Source of the DNA: Patescibacteria group bacterium
Lineage (GTDB): Bacteria; Patescibacteriota; Microgenomatia; Daviesbacterales; UBA10151
Length of the DNA: 19,057 bases
Reading direction: 5' to 3'
Assembly: GCA_018816815.1 (NCBI GenBank)
Contig: JAHIVD010000064.1
Span: 1-19,057 of the forward strand
Below are positions 7,302 to 14,064 of the stretch, one piece after another. Made by a program: the position numbers and the translations under genes. Under the pieces are notes generated by a model. The model did not search any database and had not been told where the DNA came from. It worked only from the letters and a program-made list of their open reading frames with translations. The stretch's first letter is position 1; each line of letters opens with the position of its first letter.

Positions 7302-7355
7302 ATGGATAACGAGCAAAAAAAGATTTTCTACTTTGAAGAAGGGATGATTATTTGA
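7302..7355 (+). CDS. Possible 17-aa leader ORF coupled to the response regulator
   Basis: ATG at 7302 opens MDNEQKKIFYFEEGMII and ends with TGA at 7353-7355, whose last base is the first base of the regulator's ATG (TGATG). It begins 8 nt after the -10 TATAAA, so it would be leaderless. A purine-rich GAAGAAGGG inside it could serve re-initiation at the regulator start. No homology is claimed; short ORFs arise by chance, but the position is suggestive. Confidence 0.35.
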   Translation: MDNEQKKIFYFEEGMII

Positions 7356-7732
7356 TGAAAAAAATACTCATTATTGAAGATGATCAGTTTTTAAGGGAGT
7401 TTTATCAAGAACTTTTACAAGCAGAGGGCTATTTTATAGATGTTGCAGCAGATGGAGAGGTTGGTTTATCAAAAATACAAAGCAATGAGTATGATCTGGT
7501 TCTTTTGGATATTATGCTTCCTAAAAAAGATGGTGTACAGATTTTAAGAGATCTTAAATCAAAGCCTGCTAAGTCATCAAATGTGATTATTGTTATTTTA
7601 ACGAATTTAGGACAGGATACGATCATCAAAGAGTGTTTTGATTTAGGAGCAGAAGGGTATTTAATTAAATCTGCCTTAAACCCTGATCAAGTTTTAACAG
7701 AAATAAAAAGCTATTTACAAAAAAGCCAGTAA
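7355..7732 (+). CDS. Receiver-only response regulator (CheY-like)
   Basis: 125 aa from ATG 7355; a TTG one codon earlier is a weaker alternative. It is a single REC domain with the full active site: acidic pair Asp9/Asp10, phospho-acceptor Asp52 (LLDIMLP), Thr83 and Lys105 (GYLIKSA). There is no DNA-binding or enzymatic output domain after the receiver, so it must act by protein contact or pass phosphate on. It lies 94 nt downstream of the histidine kinase gene and is its likely partner. Translation probably depends on re-initiation from the short ORF whose stop overlaps its start. Confidence 0.93.
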   Translation: MKKILIIEDDQFLREFYQELLQAEGYFIDVAADGEVGLSKIQSNEYDLVLLDIMLPKKDGVQILRDLKSKPAKSSNVIIVILTNLGQDTIIKECFDLGAEGYLIKSALNPDQVLTEIKSYLQKSQ

Positions 7733-7733
7733 C

Positions 7734-7747
7734 GTTCTTCGAAGAAC
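7734..7747. promoter_or_regulatory. 14-bp perfect palindrome between the regulator and rluA-type genes
   Basis: GTTCTTCGAAGAAC is its own reverse complement and starts 1 nt after the regulator's stop. Its centre is about 46 nt before the predicted transcription start of the next gene (-10 TATAAT at 7775-7780), which has no recognisable -35. That is where a class II activator or similar dimeric factor would bind. A weak RNA hairpin (5-bp stem) is the alternative. Confidence 0.4.
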
Positions 7748-7774
7748 AAAGTGATGAGATGTCTCCTTAAAGAC

Positions 7775-7780
7775 TATAAT
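7775..7780 (+). promoter_or_regulatory. Consensus -10 box of the rluA-type gene
   Basis: Perfect TATAAT ending 6 nt before ATG 7787, with no -35 at 17 or 18 nt. The expected start of transcription coincides with that ATG, which argues for a leaderless mRNA and against the in-frame starts at 7751 (GTG) and 7754 (ATG). Confidence 0.5.
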
Positions 7781-7786
7781 AGTTTT

Positions 7787-8566
7787 ATGAAATCTTCTCT
7801 TTGCCAGCTAACTGACCGGATAATCTATGAAGATGGATCTATTTTAGTCATTGATAAACCTCCCCATCTAGTGGTTGGTCCTGCTGAAAGTGTTAAGGAA
7901 AAAACCCTAGCTGATATTTTACAAAAAGACTTTAATATTAATCTTTTCCGTGGCGGAATAGTGCATAGACTAGATAAGGATACTTCAGGATTAATTTTGA
8001 TAGCTAAAACTCAAGCAGCTTTGGAAAACCTGCAAAGCCAATTTAAGAAAAGAATAGTTAAAAAGGAATATTTAGCGCTGGTACATGGTTTTATGGAAAA
8101 GCAAGGGAAAGTAGAGGGAGCTATTACCAGAAATCCGAAAAATAGGGAAAAGTTTATGGTAGAAGAGTCGGGGAATGGAAAAGAAGCTTTGACAGAGTAT
8201 GAATCAATGAAAAGACTGCAATTTACAGATGATAGATTACAGGAGATTTTTCCAGATTTTAATAAAATTCAAATGAGAAAGCTAGAAAGGCAAAGATATA
8301 GGGAATTTACTTTAATTCTTTGTAAGCCCAAAACTGGACGGACACATCAAATTAGGGTACATTTAAAATATATCAATCACCCGATTGTGGCAGATGAAAA
8401 ATATGCCGGCCGCAAGATGGTTAGGTTAGATAAAAGATGGTGTCCAAGGGTATCTTTGCATGCGGTCAGGATTGGTTTTAGACATCCGGAAACAAACGAA
8501 TGGATGAAGCTTGAGAGTCCACTGCCAGAAGATCTAAAAAAAGCAATAGAGAATTTAGATTTGTAA
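7787..8566 (+). CDS. RluA-family pseudouridine synthase
   Basis: 259 aa from the preferred start at 7787; GTG 7751 and ATG 7754 in the same frame would add 11-12 residues but would place the -10 box inside the gene. The protein isomerises uridine to pseudouridine in rRNA or tRNA. Seen: IDKPPHLVVGP (family motif KP-x-G-x-VVHP, with His replaced by Gly), the catalytic HRLDKDTSGL (Asp63), KKEYLALVHG, and GRTHQIRVHL near the C-terminal side. There is no S4 domain; the catalytic domain begins almost at residue 1. About 20 charged residues (EIFPDFNKIQMRKLERQRY) are inserted before the conserved TLILCKPKTGRTHQIR strand. Target base cannot be told from sequence. It overlaps no neighbour and stands in its own transcription unit. 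Confidence 0.92.
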   Translation: MKSSLCQLTDRIIYEDGSILVIDKPPHLVVGPAESVKEKTLADILQKDFNINLFRGGIVHRLDKDTSGLILIAKTQAALENLQSQFKKRIVKKEYLALVHGFMEKQGKVEGAITRNPKNREKFMVEESGNGKEALTEYESMKRLQFTDDRLQEIFPDFNKIQMRKLERQRYREFTLILCKPKTGRTHQIRVHLKYINHPIVADEKYAGRKMVRLDKRWCPRVSLHAVRIGFRHPETNEWMKLESPLPEDLKKAIENLDL

Positions 8567-8600
8567 AGTTAAAGGTTCAAAATTATTGTGGTTTTTTAGG

Positions 8601-8651
8601 AAACTTTTAGTTTTAAATTTTAATTTTGCACTTTGAAGTTTGAATTAATTT
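8601..8651 (+). repeat. Degenerate TTTTRAA heptamer run before the antiporter gene
   Basis: The gap before the antiporter is very AT-rich and shows loosely repeated units of about 7 nt (TTTTAG, TTTTAAA, TTTTAA, TTTTGCA, CTTTGAAG, TTTGAA). It may be a decayed simple repeat or curved promoter DNA. No clear promoter or ribosome site was seen for the gene it precedes. Confidence 0.35.
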
Positions 8652-10364
8652 ATGAACAATATATTTATACAACTTGCAGTTATTCTAACTCTTTCATCCG
8701 CACTTGGGTTTATTGCCTATAAATTTAAACTACCGCTTCTGATTGCTTACCTTTTGGGTGGCTTAATTTTAGCCTACAGTGCGGTTTTTGATGTAGGTAC
8801 TTCTGAAGTTTTACATTTCTTCCCTGAAATAGGTATTGCTTTTATGCTTTTTTTAGTGGGGATGGAGCTTGATTTAAGGGAAATAAAAGCCCTGGGCAAG
8901 CCCATACTTGTAGCATCTTTTTTTCAAATTTTTATTACAACAGTTTTAGGATCAATTATTGCCAAGTATCTTGGATTTGGCAGTGTGGAGTCTTGGTATT
9001 TAGGAGCAGGATTGGCTTTTTCTTCAACGGTTGTAGTTGTTAAGCTGCTGCTTGATAAAAAAGAATCGACCTCTTTATATGGGAAGCTTTCTTTGGGAAT
9101 TTTGCTTTTGGAAGATTTGTTGGCTGTTATGATTCTGCTTTTTTTAACAGTAACTCCTTCCAGTTTTGGATTGGGGTATCAACAATTTTATCCCACAGCC
9201 ACTCTTATTATAAAAATAATCCTGCTTTTTGGTATAGGAATTTTGCTAAACCGTTTTGTTTTGCCAAAAATCTTCAGAGCTGTTGCAGAATCAGGAGAAT
9301 TACTATTTTTAACATCTTTGGCTTGGTGTTTTATCTATGTATCACTGGCATTAATCTTAGGATTTTCTGTTTTAATCGGGGCTTTTTTGGCAGGTGTAAG
9401 TTTGGCATCTTCCGTATATCATTTTCGAATTCAGGGCAAGGTTAAGCCTTTGCGTGATTTTTTTGTCACCTTGTTTTTTGTTTATCTTGGTACGCAGGTA
9501 AATTTCCTTGAAGTTGGCCGTGCGCTTCCTCTAATTATTGCTTTTGTGGCTTATGCGTTATTTTGCAAACCATTAATTATTCTTTTAGCACTGGGTATTT
9601 TTGGCTTTAGAAAACATACCATGTTTCAAACAGCTATTAATCTGTCTCAAATTTCAGAGTTTTCACTTATCCTGCTTTTGGTTGGGGCGCAAAAAGGATT
9701 GGTTTCCTCAACAGCCCTTACAGCGATTGCATTAACAGGTGTAATATCTATGATTATTTCCTCTGTGCTAGTTACTCATACCAAAAAGCTTTACAAAAAA
9801 TTAAATAAATTATTAGGCTTTTTTGAAAGGAAAAATTACAATCATTTTTTGGAAGTGGGCAAAACAGAGAAGCTTACAGGTCATGTTGTTATAATAGGAA
9901 GTCACAGAATAGGAGGAGAGGTTGTTAAACTTCTTAAGAAACAAGGTATAGCTCAAATTGTTTTGGATTTTAACCCGCATATAGTCCAGTCACTTCTGAA
10001 AATGCATGTGCCGGTAGTTTATGGAGACCTGGGTGATCCGGAAGTTTTAGACGCACTTGATTTAAAAGATGCAAGAATGGTGATTTCAACCTCTCCGAGC
10101 TTTGATGGTAACCGTTTGCTTTTAGAGGAGTTGAAAACCAGAAAAATAAATATTCCAGCAATAATCCGTGCAAGCACTACCAAGCAGGCAGATGAATTGT
10201 ACAAAAGAGGAGCAGATCTGGCAGTTATTCCGGAAATTTTGGCAGGGGATTACCTTTTGCAAAGACTGAAGGATTACCTTTCAGGTAATCGCTTTCAAGA
10301 GCGAATCCGGATTGAACGGAAAAAGCACTCCCACAAAACTTTTTTTGAAGATAAGAAGGAATAG
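8652..10364 (+). CDS. KefB-like CPA2 cation:proton antiporter with TrkA-N domain
   Basis: 570 aa. Residues 1-385 contain about 12 membrane helices of the Na+/H+ exchanger type, with FLVGMELDLREIKALGK (typical of CPA2), GLAFSSTVVVVKLLLDKK and LLLEDLLAVMILLFLT, where the acidic ED pair takes the place of the QD/DD ion-site motif. After a basic linker (KKLYKKLNKLLGF) a cytoplasmic Rossmann domain (about 409-520) follows: HVVIIGSHRIGGEVV (nucleotide loop, G-x-x-x-x-G form), VLDFNP with the acidic residue that binds NAD(H) ribose, and VVYGDLGDPEVLDAL. It likely exchanges K+ or Na+ for H+ with gating by NAD(H). The RCK-C part is absent. KefG/KefF partners are not present nearby. Ion specificity is inference. 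Confidence 0.92.
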   Translation: MNNIFIQLAVILTLSSALGFIAYKFKLPLLIAYLLGGLILAYSAVFDVGTSEVLHFFPEIGIAFMLFLVGMELDLREIKALGKPILVASFFQIFITTVLGSIIAKYLGFGSVESWYLGAGLAFSSTVVVVKLLLDKKESTSLYGKLSLGILLLEDLLAVMILLFLTVTPSSFGLGYQQFYPTATLIIKIILLFGIGILLNRFVLPKIFRAVAESGELLFLTSLAWCFIYVSLALILGFSVLIGAFLAGVSLASSVYHFRIQGKVKPLRDFFVTLFFVYLGTQVNFLEVGRALPLIIAFVAYALFCKPLIILLALGIFGFRKHTMFQTAINLSQISEFSLILLLVGAQKGLVSSTALTAIALTGVISMIISSVLVTHTKKLYKKLNKLLGFFERKNYNHFLEVGKTEKLTGHVVIIGSHRIGGEVVKLLKKQGIAQIVLDFNPHIVQSLLKMHVPVVYGDLGDPEVLDALDLKDARMVISTSPSFDGNRLLLEELKTRKINIPAIIRASTTKQADELYKRGADLAVIPEILAGDYLLQRLKDYLSGNRFQERIRIERKKHSHKTFFEDKKE

Positions 10365-10435
10365 AGCGTAAAGAAGATTACAGGAAAGACTTTTTTAATC
10401 GATAATTTTATATAAAACCGCAGAAAATTTATAAA

Positions 10436-11716
10436 ATGCTAACTGGTTTTAAGATATTGCATAAAGATGGCAACGCACGGGTAGGAAAACTAAAGACTTT
10501 GCATGGAGTGATTAAGACTCCTAATTTTAATCCGGTAGGGACTTTGGGTTCTGTAAAGGCATTGGGACCCCGTGAGCTCAAGGAAATCGGGGTTCAGATA
10601 GTTTTGGCCAATACTTATCATTTAATGCTAAGACCTGGTGTGGATCTGATAGAGAAGCTTGGTGGGTTACATAAGTTCATGAGCTGGGATCGACCGATCA
10701 TGACTGACTCCGGAGGTTTCCAGGTGTTCTCCTTAGGAGTGGCGATGGAACACGGAAACAGTAAAGTATTAAAAAGGAATAAAGAAAAACCAGAAGATTT
10801 TAAGAAAAAACTTAAATTGAACAAGCGCAATGCTTTAAACACAACTTCTCGTCCCCGTTTAAATAAGATTACAGAAGAAGGGGTTATTTTCCAGTCTCAC
10901 TTGGATGGTTCAAAACATACTTTAACTCCTGAGAGATCAATTGAAATCCAGCGAAAACTTGGCGCAGACTTGATTGTGGCATTTGATGACCATGAGTCTT
11001 CTAAGCACACCAAAGATGAAATCTTAAAGTCTATAGAATTAACTGAAAGATGGGGTTTAAGGAGTTTGGAAGAATTTAATAAACCTTTGCGGATTGAAAA
11101 TCAGGAATTTCCCTCTAAAGATTTCAAGAGCAAAAACAATAAACAAATTATGTATGGTGTTGTGCATGGAGGAACATATAAAGATTTAAGAGTAAGGTCT
11201 GCCAGATTTACTGATGAAAACTTTGATGCCATAGCTATAGGTGGTATTTACGGGGACAAACAAAAGCTACGTCAGGTAATAGGATGGGTTACTACTGAAG
11301 TTTCAGAAGATAAACCAAGACATTTGCTGGGTATTGGTGAGGTGGAAGATTTATTTAACGGGATAGAGCAGGGAATTGATTTTTTTGATTGTGTGGCGCC
11401 AACAAGACGCGCCAGGTTTGGTTCTTTATATATCTCACCTAAAAATGGGGGTCAAACTGACAACAATTTTACAATTAGTATCAGGCAAAGTAGATTTGTT
11501 GCAGATAAAAAGCCTATTGATCCTGGATGTGGTTGCTGTACTTGTTTGAATTTCAGCAGGGCATATCTTCGGCATTTGAGTATGTCAAGTGAAATTTTAT
11601 ATCACCAACTTGCAACCCATCATAATGTTTACTTTATAACTAATTTAGTTACCAATATTAGAAAAGCTATAACAGATAAGGAATTTTTGAAACTAAAGAA
11701 TGAATATATTAAGTAA
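10436..11716 (+). CDS. tgt: tRNA-guanine transglycosylase, insertion-bearing variant
   Basis: 426 aa, longer than the usual 370-385. Tgt swaps guanine 34 of GUN tRNAs for a 7-deazaguanine. Seen: MTDSGGFQVFSLG with Asp91, VAFDDHES (family FDEC, so the Cys position is His186), GVVHGGTYKDLR (family VQGG; the substrate-contacting Gln is His244), AIGGIYGDK, nucleophile Asp318 in FDCVAPTRRARFG, and the zinc site Cys365, Cys367, Cys370 (PGCGCCTC) with His396. About 38 basic residues (roughly 104-141) are inserted between FSLG and KITEEGVIFQSHLDGSKH, two segments normally adjacent. Zinc and catalytic residues are intact, so an active enzyme is likely, but the Gln-to-His change bears on base recognition. 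No queC/D/E/F genes are in the window. No Shine-Dalgarno is seen. Confidence 0.93.
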   Translation: MLTGFKILHKDGNARVGKLKTLHGVIKTPNFNPVGTLGSVKALGPRELKEIGVQIVLANTYHLMLRPGVDLIEKLGGLHKFMSWDRPIMTDSGGFQVFSLGVAMEHGNSKVLKRNKEKPEDFKKKLKLNKRNALNTTSRPRLNKITEEGVIFQSHLDGSKHTLTPERSIEIQRKLGADLIVAFDDHESSKHTKDEILKSIELTERWGLRSLEEFNKPLRIENQEFPSKDFKSKNNKQIMYGVVHGGTYKDLRVRSARFTDENFDAIAIGGIYGDKQKLRQVIGWVTTEVSEDKPRHLLGIGEVEDLFNGIEQGIDFFDCVAPTRRARFGSLYISPKNGGQTDNNFTISIRQSRFVADKKPIDPGCGCCTCLNFSRAYLRHLSMSSEILYHQLATHHNVYFITNLVTNIRKAITDKEFLKLKNEYIK

Positions 11717-11729
11717 GTAAGTAAGTAAG
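11710..11729 (+). repeat. (TAAG)5 tandem repeat over the tgt stop codon
   Basis: Five copies of TAAG begin inside the last sense codons of tgt and supply its TAA stop (11714-11716). Because 4 and 3 are coprime, the run puts TAA in all three frames, a natural three-frame stop. Confidence 0.7.
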
Positions 11730-11734
11730 AGGAA

Positions 11735-11771
11735 GAGTAAGAGAAGGAGTTTTTAGGTTCTACTCTTACTC
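11735..11771 (+). terminator. Long-loop hairpin downstream of tgt
   Basis: GAGTAAGAG (11735-11743) and CTCTTACTC (11763-11771) are perfect inverted 9-mers around a 19-nt loop. There is no T-run after it, so it is not a classical intrinsic terminator; mRNA 3'-end protection or a Rho-dependent end are possible. Confidence 0.35.
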
Positions 11772-11779
11772 AAACCTCT

Positions 11780-11796
11780 AAAAGCGGTTAGTCCGC
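11780..11796 (-). terminator. Intrinsic terminator candidate of the Pro-rich gene
   Basis: Minus strand: GCGG, loop ACTAA, CCGC followed at once by TTTT (11783-11780), 24 nt after the stop of the Pro-rich gene. The stem is only 4 bp but G/C only. Confidence 0.45.
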
Positions 11797-11819
11797 ATTC
11801 TTTAACTTACATTTACTTT

Positions 11820-12053
11820 CTATACCGCTGGTGCGTCTCCACCTTCAGTGGGGGTAGGCTCAGGAGTTTGAGGAGTTGGTACTCCTTCTTCTTCTTGCCC
11901 TGGTTGAGTAGGTGGTACTCCAGGTACTTCTACTGGCATTCCGGGTACTTCTTCTGGTACTCCAGGTACTTCTACTGGCGGAGTAGTTGGTTCTGGTTGG
12001 CCCTGGTTTGGGTCAACAACTGGAACTCCTCCAGGATTATTTTGATCGTCCAT
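11820..12053 (-). CDS. 77-aa Pro/Glu-rich heptad-repeat protein
   Basis: The product is Pro-, Glu-, Gly- and Val-rich with no signal peptide or membrane helix. Residues 27-47 are three tandem heptads (VEVPGVP, EEVPGMP, VEVPGVP); the rest is PTPT/PEPT-like. It should be disordered or polyproline II-like. The gene is believable despite low complexity: it has the strongest ribosome site of the window (GGGGGTGA, 12069-12062), a divergent promoter and a terminator candidate. It is divergent from the LCP-like gene. Role unknown; an envelope linker or binding partner is a guess. An antisense frame at 11868-12098, rich in Trp/Tyr/Ser, is the mirror of this repeat and not a gene. Confidence 0.75.
   Translation of the reverse strand: MDDQNNPGGVPVVDPNQGQPEPTTPPVEVPGVPEEVPGMPVEVPGVPPTQPGQEEEGVPTPQTPEPTPTEGGDAPAV
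11914..11976 (-). repeat. Three 21-bp tandem repeats inside the Pro-rich gene
   Basis: Units at 11914-11934, 11935-11955 and 11956-11976; the first and third are identical, the middle one differs at a few bases. Each encodes one heptad, so copy-number change keeps the frame. Confidence 0.8.
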
Positions 12054-12080
12054 TTTTTAGTTCACCCCCTTTCATTACTC

Positions 12081-12128
12081 ACTTTAACCGTAAAATAGTT
12101 GCCAGGTCAATACCCGATTAGGTAAAGT
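12081..12128. promoter_or_regulatory. Overlapping divergent promoters with abutting -35 boxes
   Basis: Plus strand: TTGCCA (12099-12104), 18 nt, TAAAGT (12123-12128), 6 nt, ATG 12135. Minus strand: TTGACC (12110-12105), 18 nt, TAAAGT (12086-12081). Both use the same -10 sequence and spacer, and the two -35 boxes lie side by side as the near-palindrome TTGCCAGGTCAA. RNA polymerase cannot occupy both at once, so the Pro-rich and LCP-like genes may be expressed in competition. Confidence 0.45.
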
Positions 12129-12134
12129 AAAAGT

Positions 12135-13241
12135 ATGCCTCGAAAAATTATATCCCGGTCAATCAAGAAAAAAGGCTGGAAAAGTATTCAGTCCAAAGCA
12201 AAGCAGAACAGAAGGACAAAACTTGCGCTTTTTGTTTTAACACTGGTAGCAGGAATACTAATTGTTTCCTGGGTGATCCAATTTACAGAGCGTTTATTTA
12301 ATCCTTTAGGAATAGAAAATCAACACCGCAATTATGTCTGGACCGGGGAATTTAATATCAATCTGCTTATTAAAACCTCAAGCATTGCTTTGTTTACCTA
12401 TAACCCAAAGGAAGAAAAAATAACTATCATAAAAATCCCGGACGAGTTATTTTTAGACGTGCCTTTTGGATTTGGCAAATGGCAACTCCGTGCTGTTTAT
12501 GAACTTGGGCAAACCCAAAAAGAAATAGGCGGAGGCAGTTTGTTAAAAGATACGTTAACAAGTTTTTTTGCCGTGCCTATTGATGGATTTTTGGATTTTA
12601 GCTCATTGCAAACTGTTTCACTGTCTGGCTCGTCAGGTCAAGACAAGAGTCAGGGTGTGCCGTCAAAATCTGCTTTTGAAATAGTTGAAATACTTAAGGA
12701 AAACCCATTTTCAGGTTTAAATTTATTATCTTTTTTAAAGACAGATTTAACAACGTTGGAGCTTTTAAGACTTAAAATTAGTCTAAGCAATGTAAGGTTT
12801 GATAAAGTCAAAGAATTGGATCTTAATGATCTTGGTGTGCTGGAGAGGAAGAATCTCTCTGATAACACGCAGGTGTTAATAACAGATCCAATTAAATTAG
12901 ATAGTATTTTATCGGATTTGGTTGATCCGGTGATTGTTTCAGAGCATAAAACTATTGCTGTTTTTAATGCAACAGATAAGATTCAGATGGCAGGAAAATG
13001 GGCCAGGTTGATTACTAATTTAGGCGGTAATGTGATTATTACAAATAATGCCAAGGAAAAATTAGAAAAGACAAAAGTACTGGGAGAGGAGTCGCTTACT
13101 TTGAAAAGAATCCGGCAAGTTTTTGGTGATTTGGATTGTCAAAATAACCCAAAATGTGATACAATCAGCTCATCAGAGGGTGCAACTTCTTCTCGCGCTC
13201 AGATAAATTTATTTATTGGAGAAGATTATTTGAACAAGTAA
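12135..13241 (+). CDS. Degenerate LCP-like membrane protein with LytR_C domain
   Basis: 368 aa. A basic cytoplasmic N-terminus (1-28, rich in Lys/Arg) precedes one transmembrane helix (about 29-49). The outer part first resembles a LytR-CpsA-Psr (LCP) domain: FNINLLIKTSSIALFTYNPKEEKITIIKIPDELFLDVP matches the family's RSDT-x-x-L-x-x-x-x-P-x-x-x-x-x-x-x-SIPRD, but the conserved Arg/Asp residues are lost (RSDT becomes KTSS, PRD becomes PDE), so phosphotransfer of glycopolymers to the wall is doubtful. Near 310-345 comes a LytR_C-type domain (KTIAVFNATDKIQMAGKWARLITNLGGNVIITNNAKE). Its -10 box ends 6 nt before ATG, suggesting a leaderless mRNA. It is followed by the 227-aa membrane-anchored protein, probably in the same pathway. 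Domain order is visible; LCP ancestry is my reading. Confidence 0.8.
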   Translation: MPRKIISRSIKKKGWKSIQSKAKQNRRTKLALFVLTLVAGILIVSWVIQFTERLFNPLGIENQHRNYVWTGEFNINLLIKTSSIALFTYNPKEEKITIIKIPDELFLDVPFGFGKWQLRAVYELGQTQKEIGGGSLLKDTLTSFFAVPIDGFLDFSSLQTVSLSGSSGQDKSQGVPSKSAFEIVEILKENPFSGLNLLSFLKTDLTTLELLRLKISLSNVRFDKVKELDLNDLGVLERKNLSDNTQVLITDPIKLDSILSDLVDPVIVSEHKTIAVFNATDKIQMAGKWARLITNLGGNVIITNNAKEKLEKTKVLGEESLTLKRIRQVFGDLDCQNNPKCDTISSSEGATSSRAQINLFIGEDYLNK

Positions 13242-13259
13242 TTTATTAAGTAATTTATT
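13236..13259 (+). repeat. Two 12-bp tandem repeats over the LCP-like stop codon
   Basis: AAGTAATTTATT occurs twice in direct succession (13236-13247, 13248-13259); the first copy supplies the TAA stop (13239-13241) of the LCP-like gene. Confidence 0.75.
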
Positions 13260-13271
13260 TTTAAAAAACTA

Positions 13272-13303
13272 CTCCGGAATTATTCGGAGCAGAGATTTAT
13301 AAA
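13272..13303 (+). promoter_or_regulatory. Hairpin and -10 box before the 227-aa gene
   Basis: CTCCG (13272-13276) and CGGAG (13285-13289) form a small inverted repeat, followed by TATAAA (13298-13303, 5/6) ending 7 nt before ATG 13311. No -35 is seen. The repeat could be a weak terminator of the LCP-like unit or a regulator site for a leaderless promoter. Confidence 0.35.
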
Positions 13304-13310
13304 ATCCACC

Positions 13311-13994
13311 ATGATTTTGTGGTTACCACTTTTTTTATTAGTTATCGGAATATCATTAATCTTAGCATACCGGTCAATGAAGGATTATCAGGAGACACCT
13401 CAAAAAGCTAGCGTTGATTATAGCCTATTTCTTATACGCCAAGTTAAAATTTTTAATGCTAAAATTCTGGATACTATTTGTCAAGAAGTGTTTGCTGAAG
13501 GAGAAATAGTTAGCCTTGAGCGGCTTTTTAGGGGACATCAGACAGCGCTTACCATTTTTGGTCCGAAAAGTATTTTAAATAAGTTTCAAAACGAACTAAA
13601 TCTATTAGAATTAGAAGATTATACGGGGGAATTTACAGATAGCAAAATTTACGTCTGGGAGGTAGGAGCAAAGAAGACAACTAAGTTAAATCTTGATCAT
13701 TTCAGTAATTTTTTTAGAAATCTTCCTAAACTTAAATCAGACGAACATTTTTATTGGCAGTTGTTACTTAGCAGAGATCAAATTCAAATCCGGGCTGCAG
13801 TTTCTTCTAATGATCCTATACGAAAAAAATTACTCCACTCAGTGCAAGATTTGAATACAGGAGGACTTGTTAAAATCCCAAATCCGTTTTCAAATGAGCA
13901 AATGATTAAGTTCTACAAAACAAGAAGTGTTAATAAAAACGACTTTGGGCCAATTTTAGATTCCAAAGAAATAATTTCTCTTCTGAAAGTTTAG
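13311..13994 (+). CDS. Membrane-anchored protein of unknown function
   Basis: 227 aa, not recognised. Residues 2-20 form a single N-terminal membrane anchor (ILWLPLFLLVIGISLILAY), the remainder is a soluble alpha/beta domain with many aromatic and charged residues and no cysteine cluster, lipobox or obvious catalytic motif. Visible segments include IVSLERLFRGHQTALTIFGP and a C-terminal IPNPFSNEQMIKFYKTRSVNKNDFGP. It follows the LCP-like gene by 69 nt in the same direction, so joint work at the envelope is plausible. It has no Shine-Dalgarno. The next gene converges on it across a 70-nt pyrimidine-rich gap. Confidence 0.75.
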   Translation: MILWLPLFLLVIGISLILAYRSMKDYQETPQKASVDYSLFLIRQVKIFNAKILDTICQEVFAEGEIVSLERLFRGHQTALTIFGPKSILNKFQNELNLLELEDYTGEFTDSKIYVWEVGAKKTTKLNLDHFSNFFRNLPKLKSDEHFYWQLLLSRDQIQIRAAVSSNDPIRKKLLHSVQDLNTGGLVKIPNPFSNEQMIKFYKTRSVNKNDFGPILDSKEIISLLKV

Positions 13995-14064
13995 ATTTCT
14001 TATTTTTCTTAGGTCTTTCACCTTGATCTTTTACCTTTTTTCTTTTTGATTCTATTTAGCGAGG
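13995..14064. other. Pyrimidine-rich convergent gap
   Basis: The gap between the two convergent genes is T/C-rich on the plus strand, with a near-repeat of CTTTYACCTT (CTTTCACCTT and CTTTTACCTT). No clean G/C hairpin with T-run is visible for either gene; transcription end here is assumed, not shown. Confidence 0.3.

Noticed and set aside
11868..12098. 76-aa plus-strand frame rich in Trp, Tyr, Phe and Ser
   Set aside because: It is the complement of the Pro-rich heptad gene; the aromatic repeats only reflect that 21-bp repeat, and there is no ribosome site.
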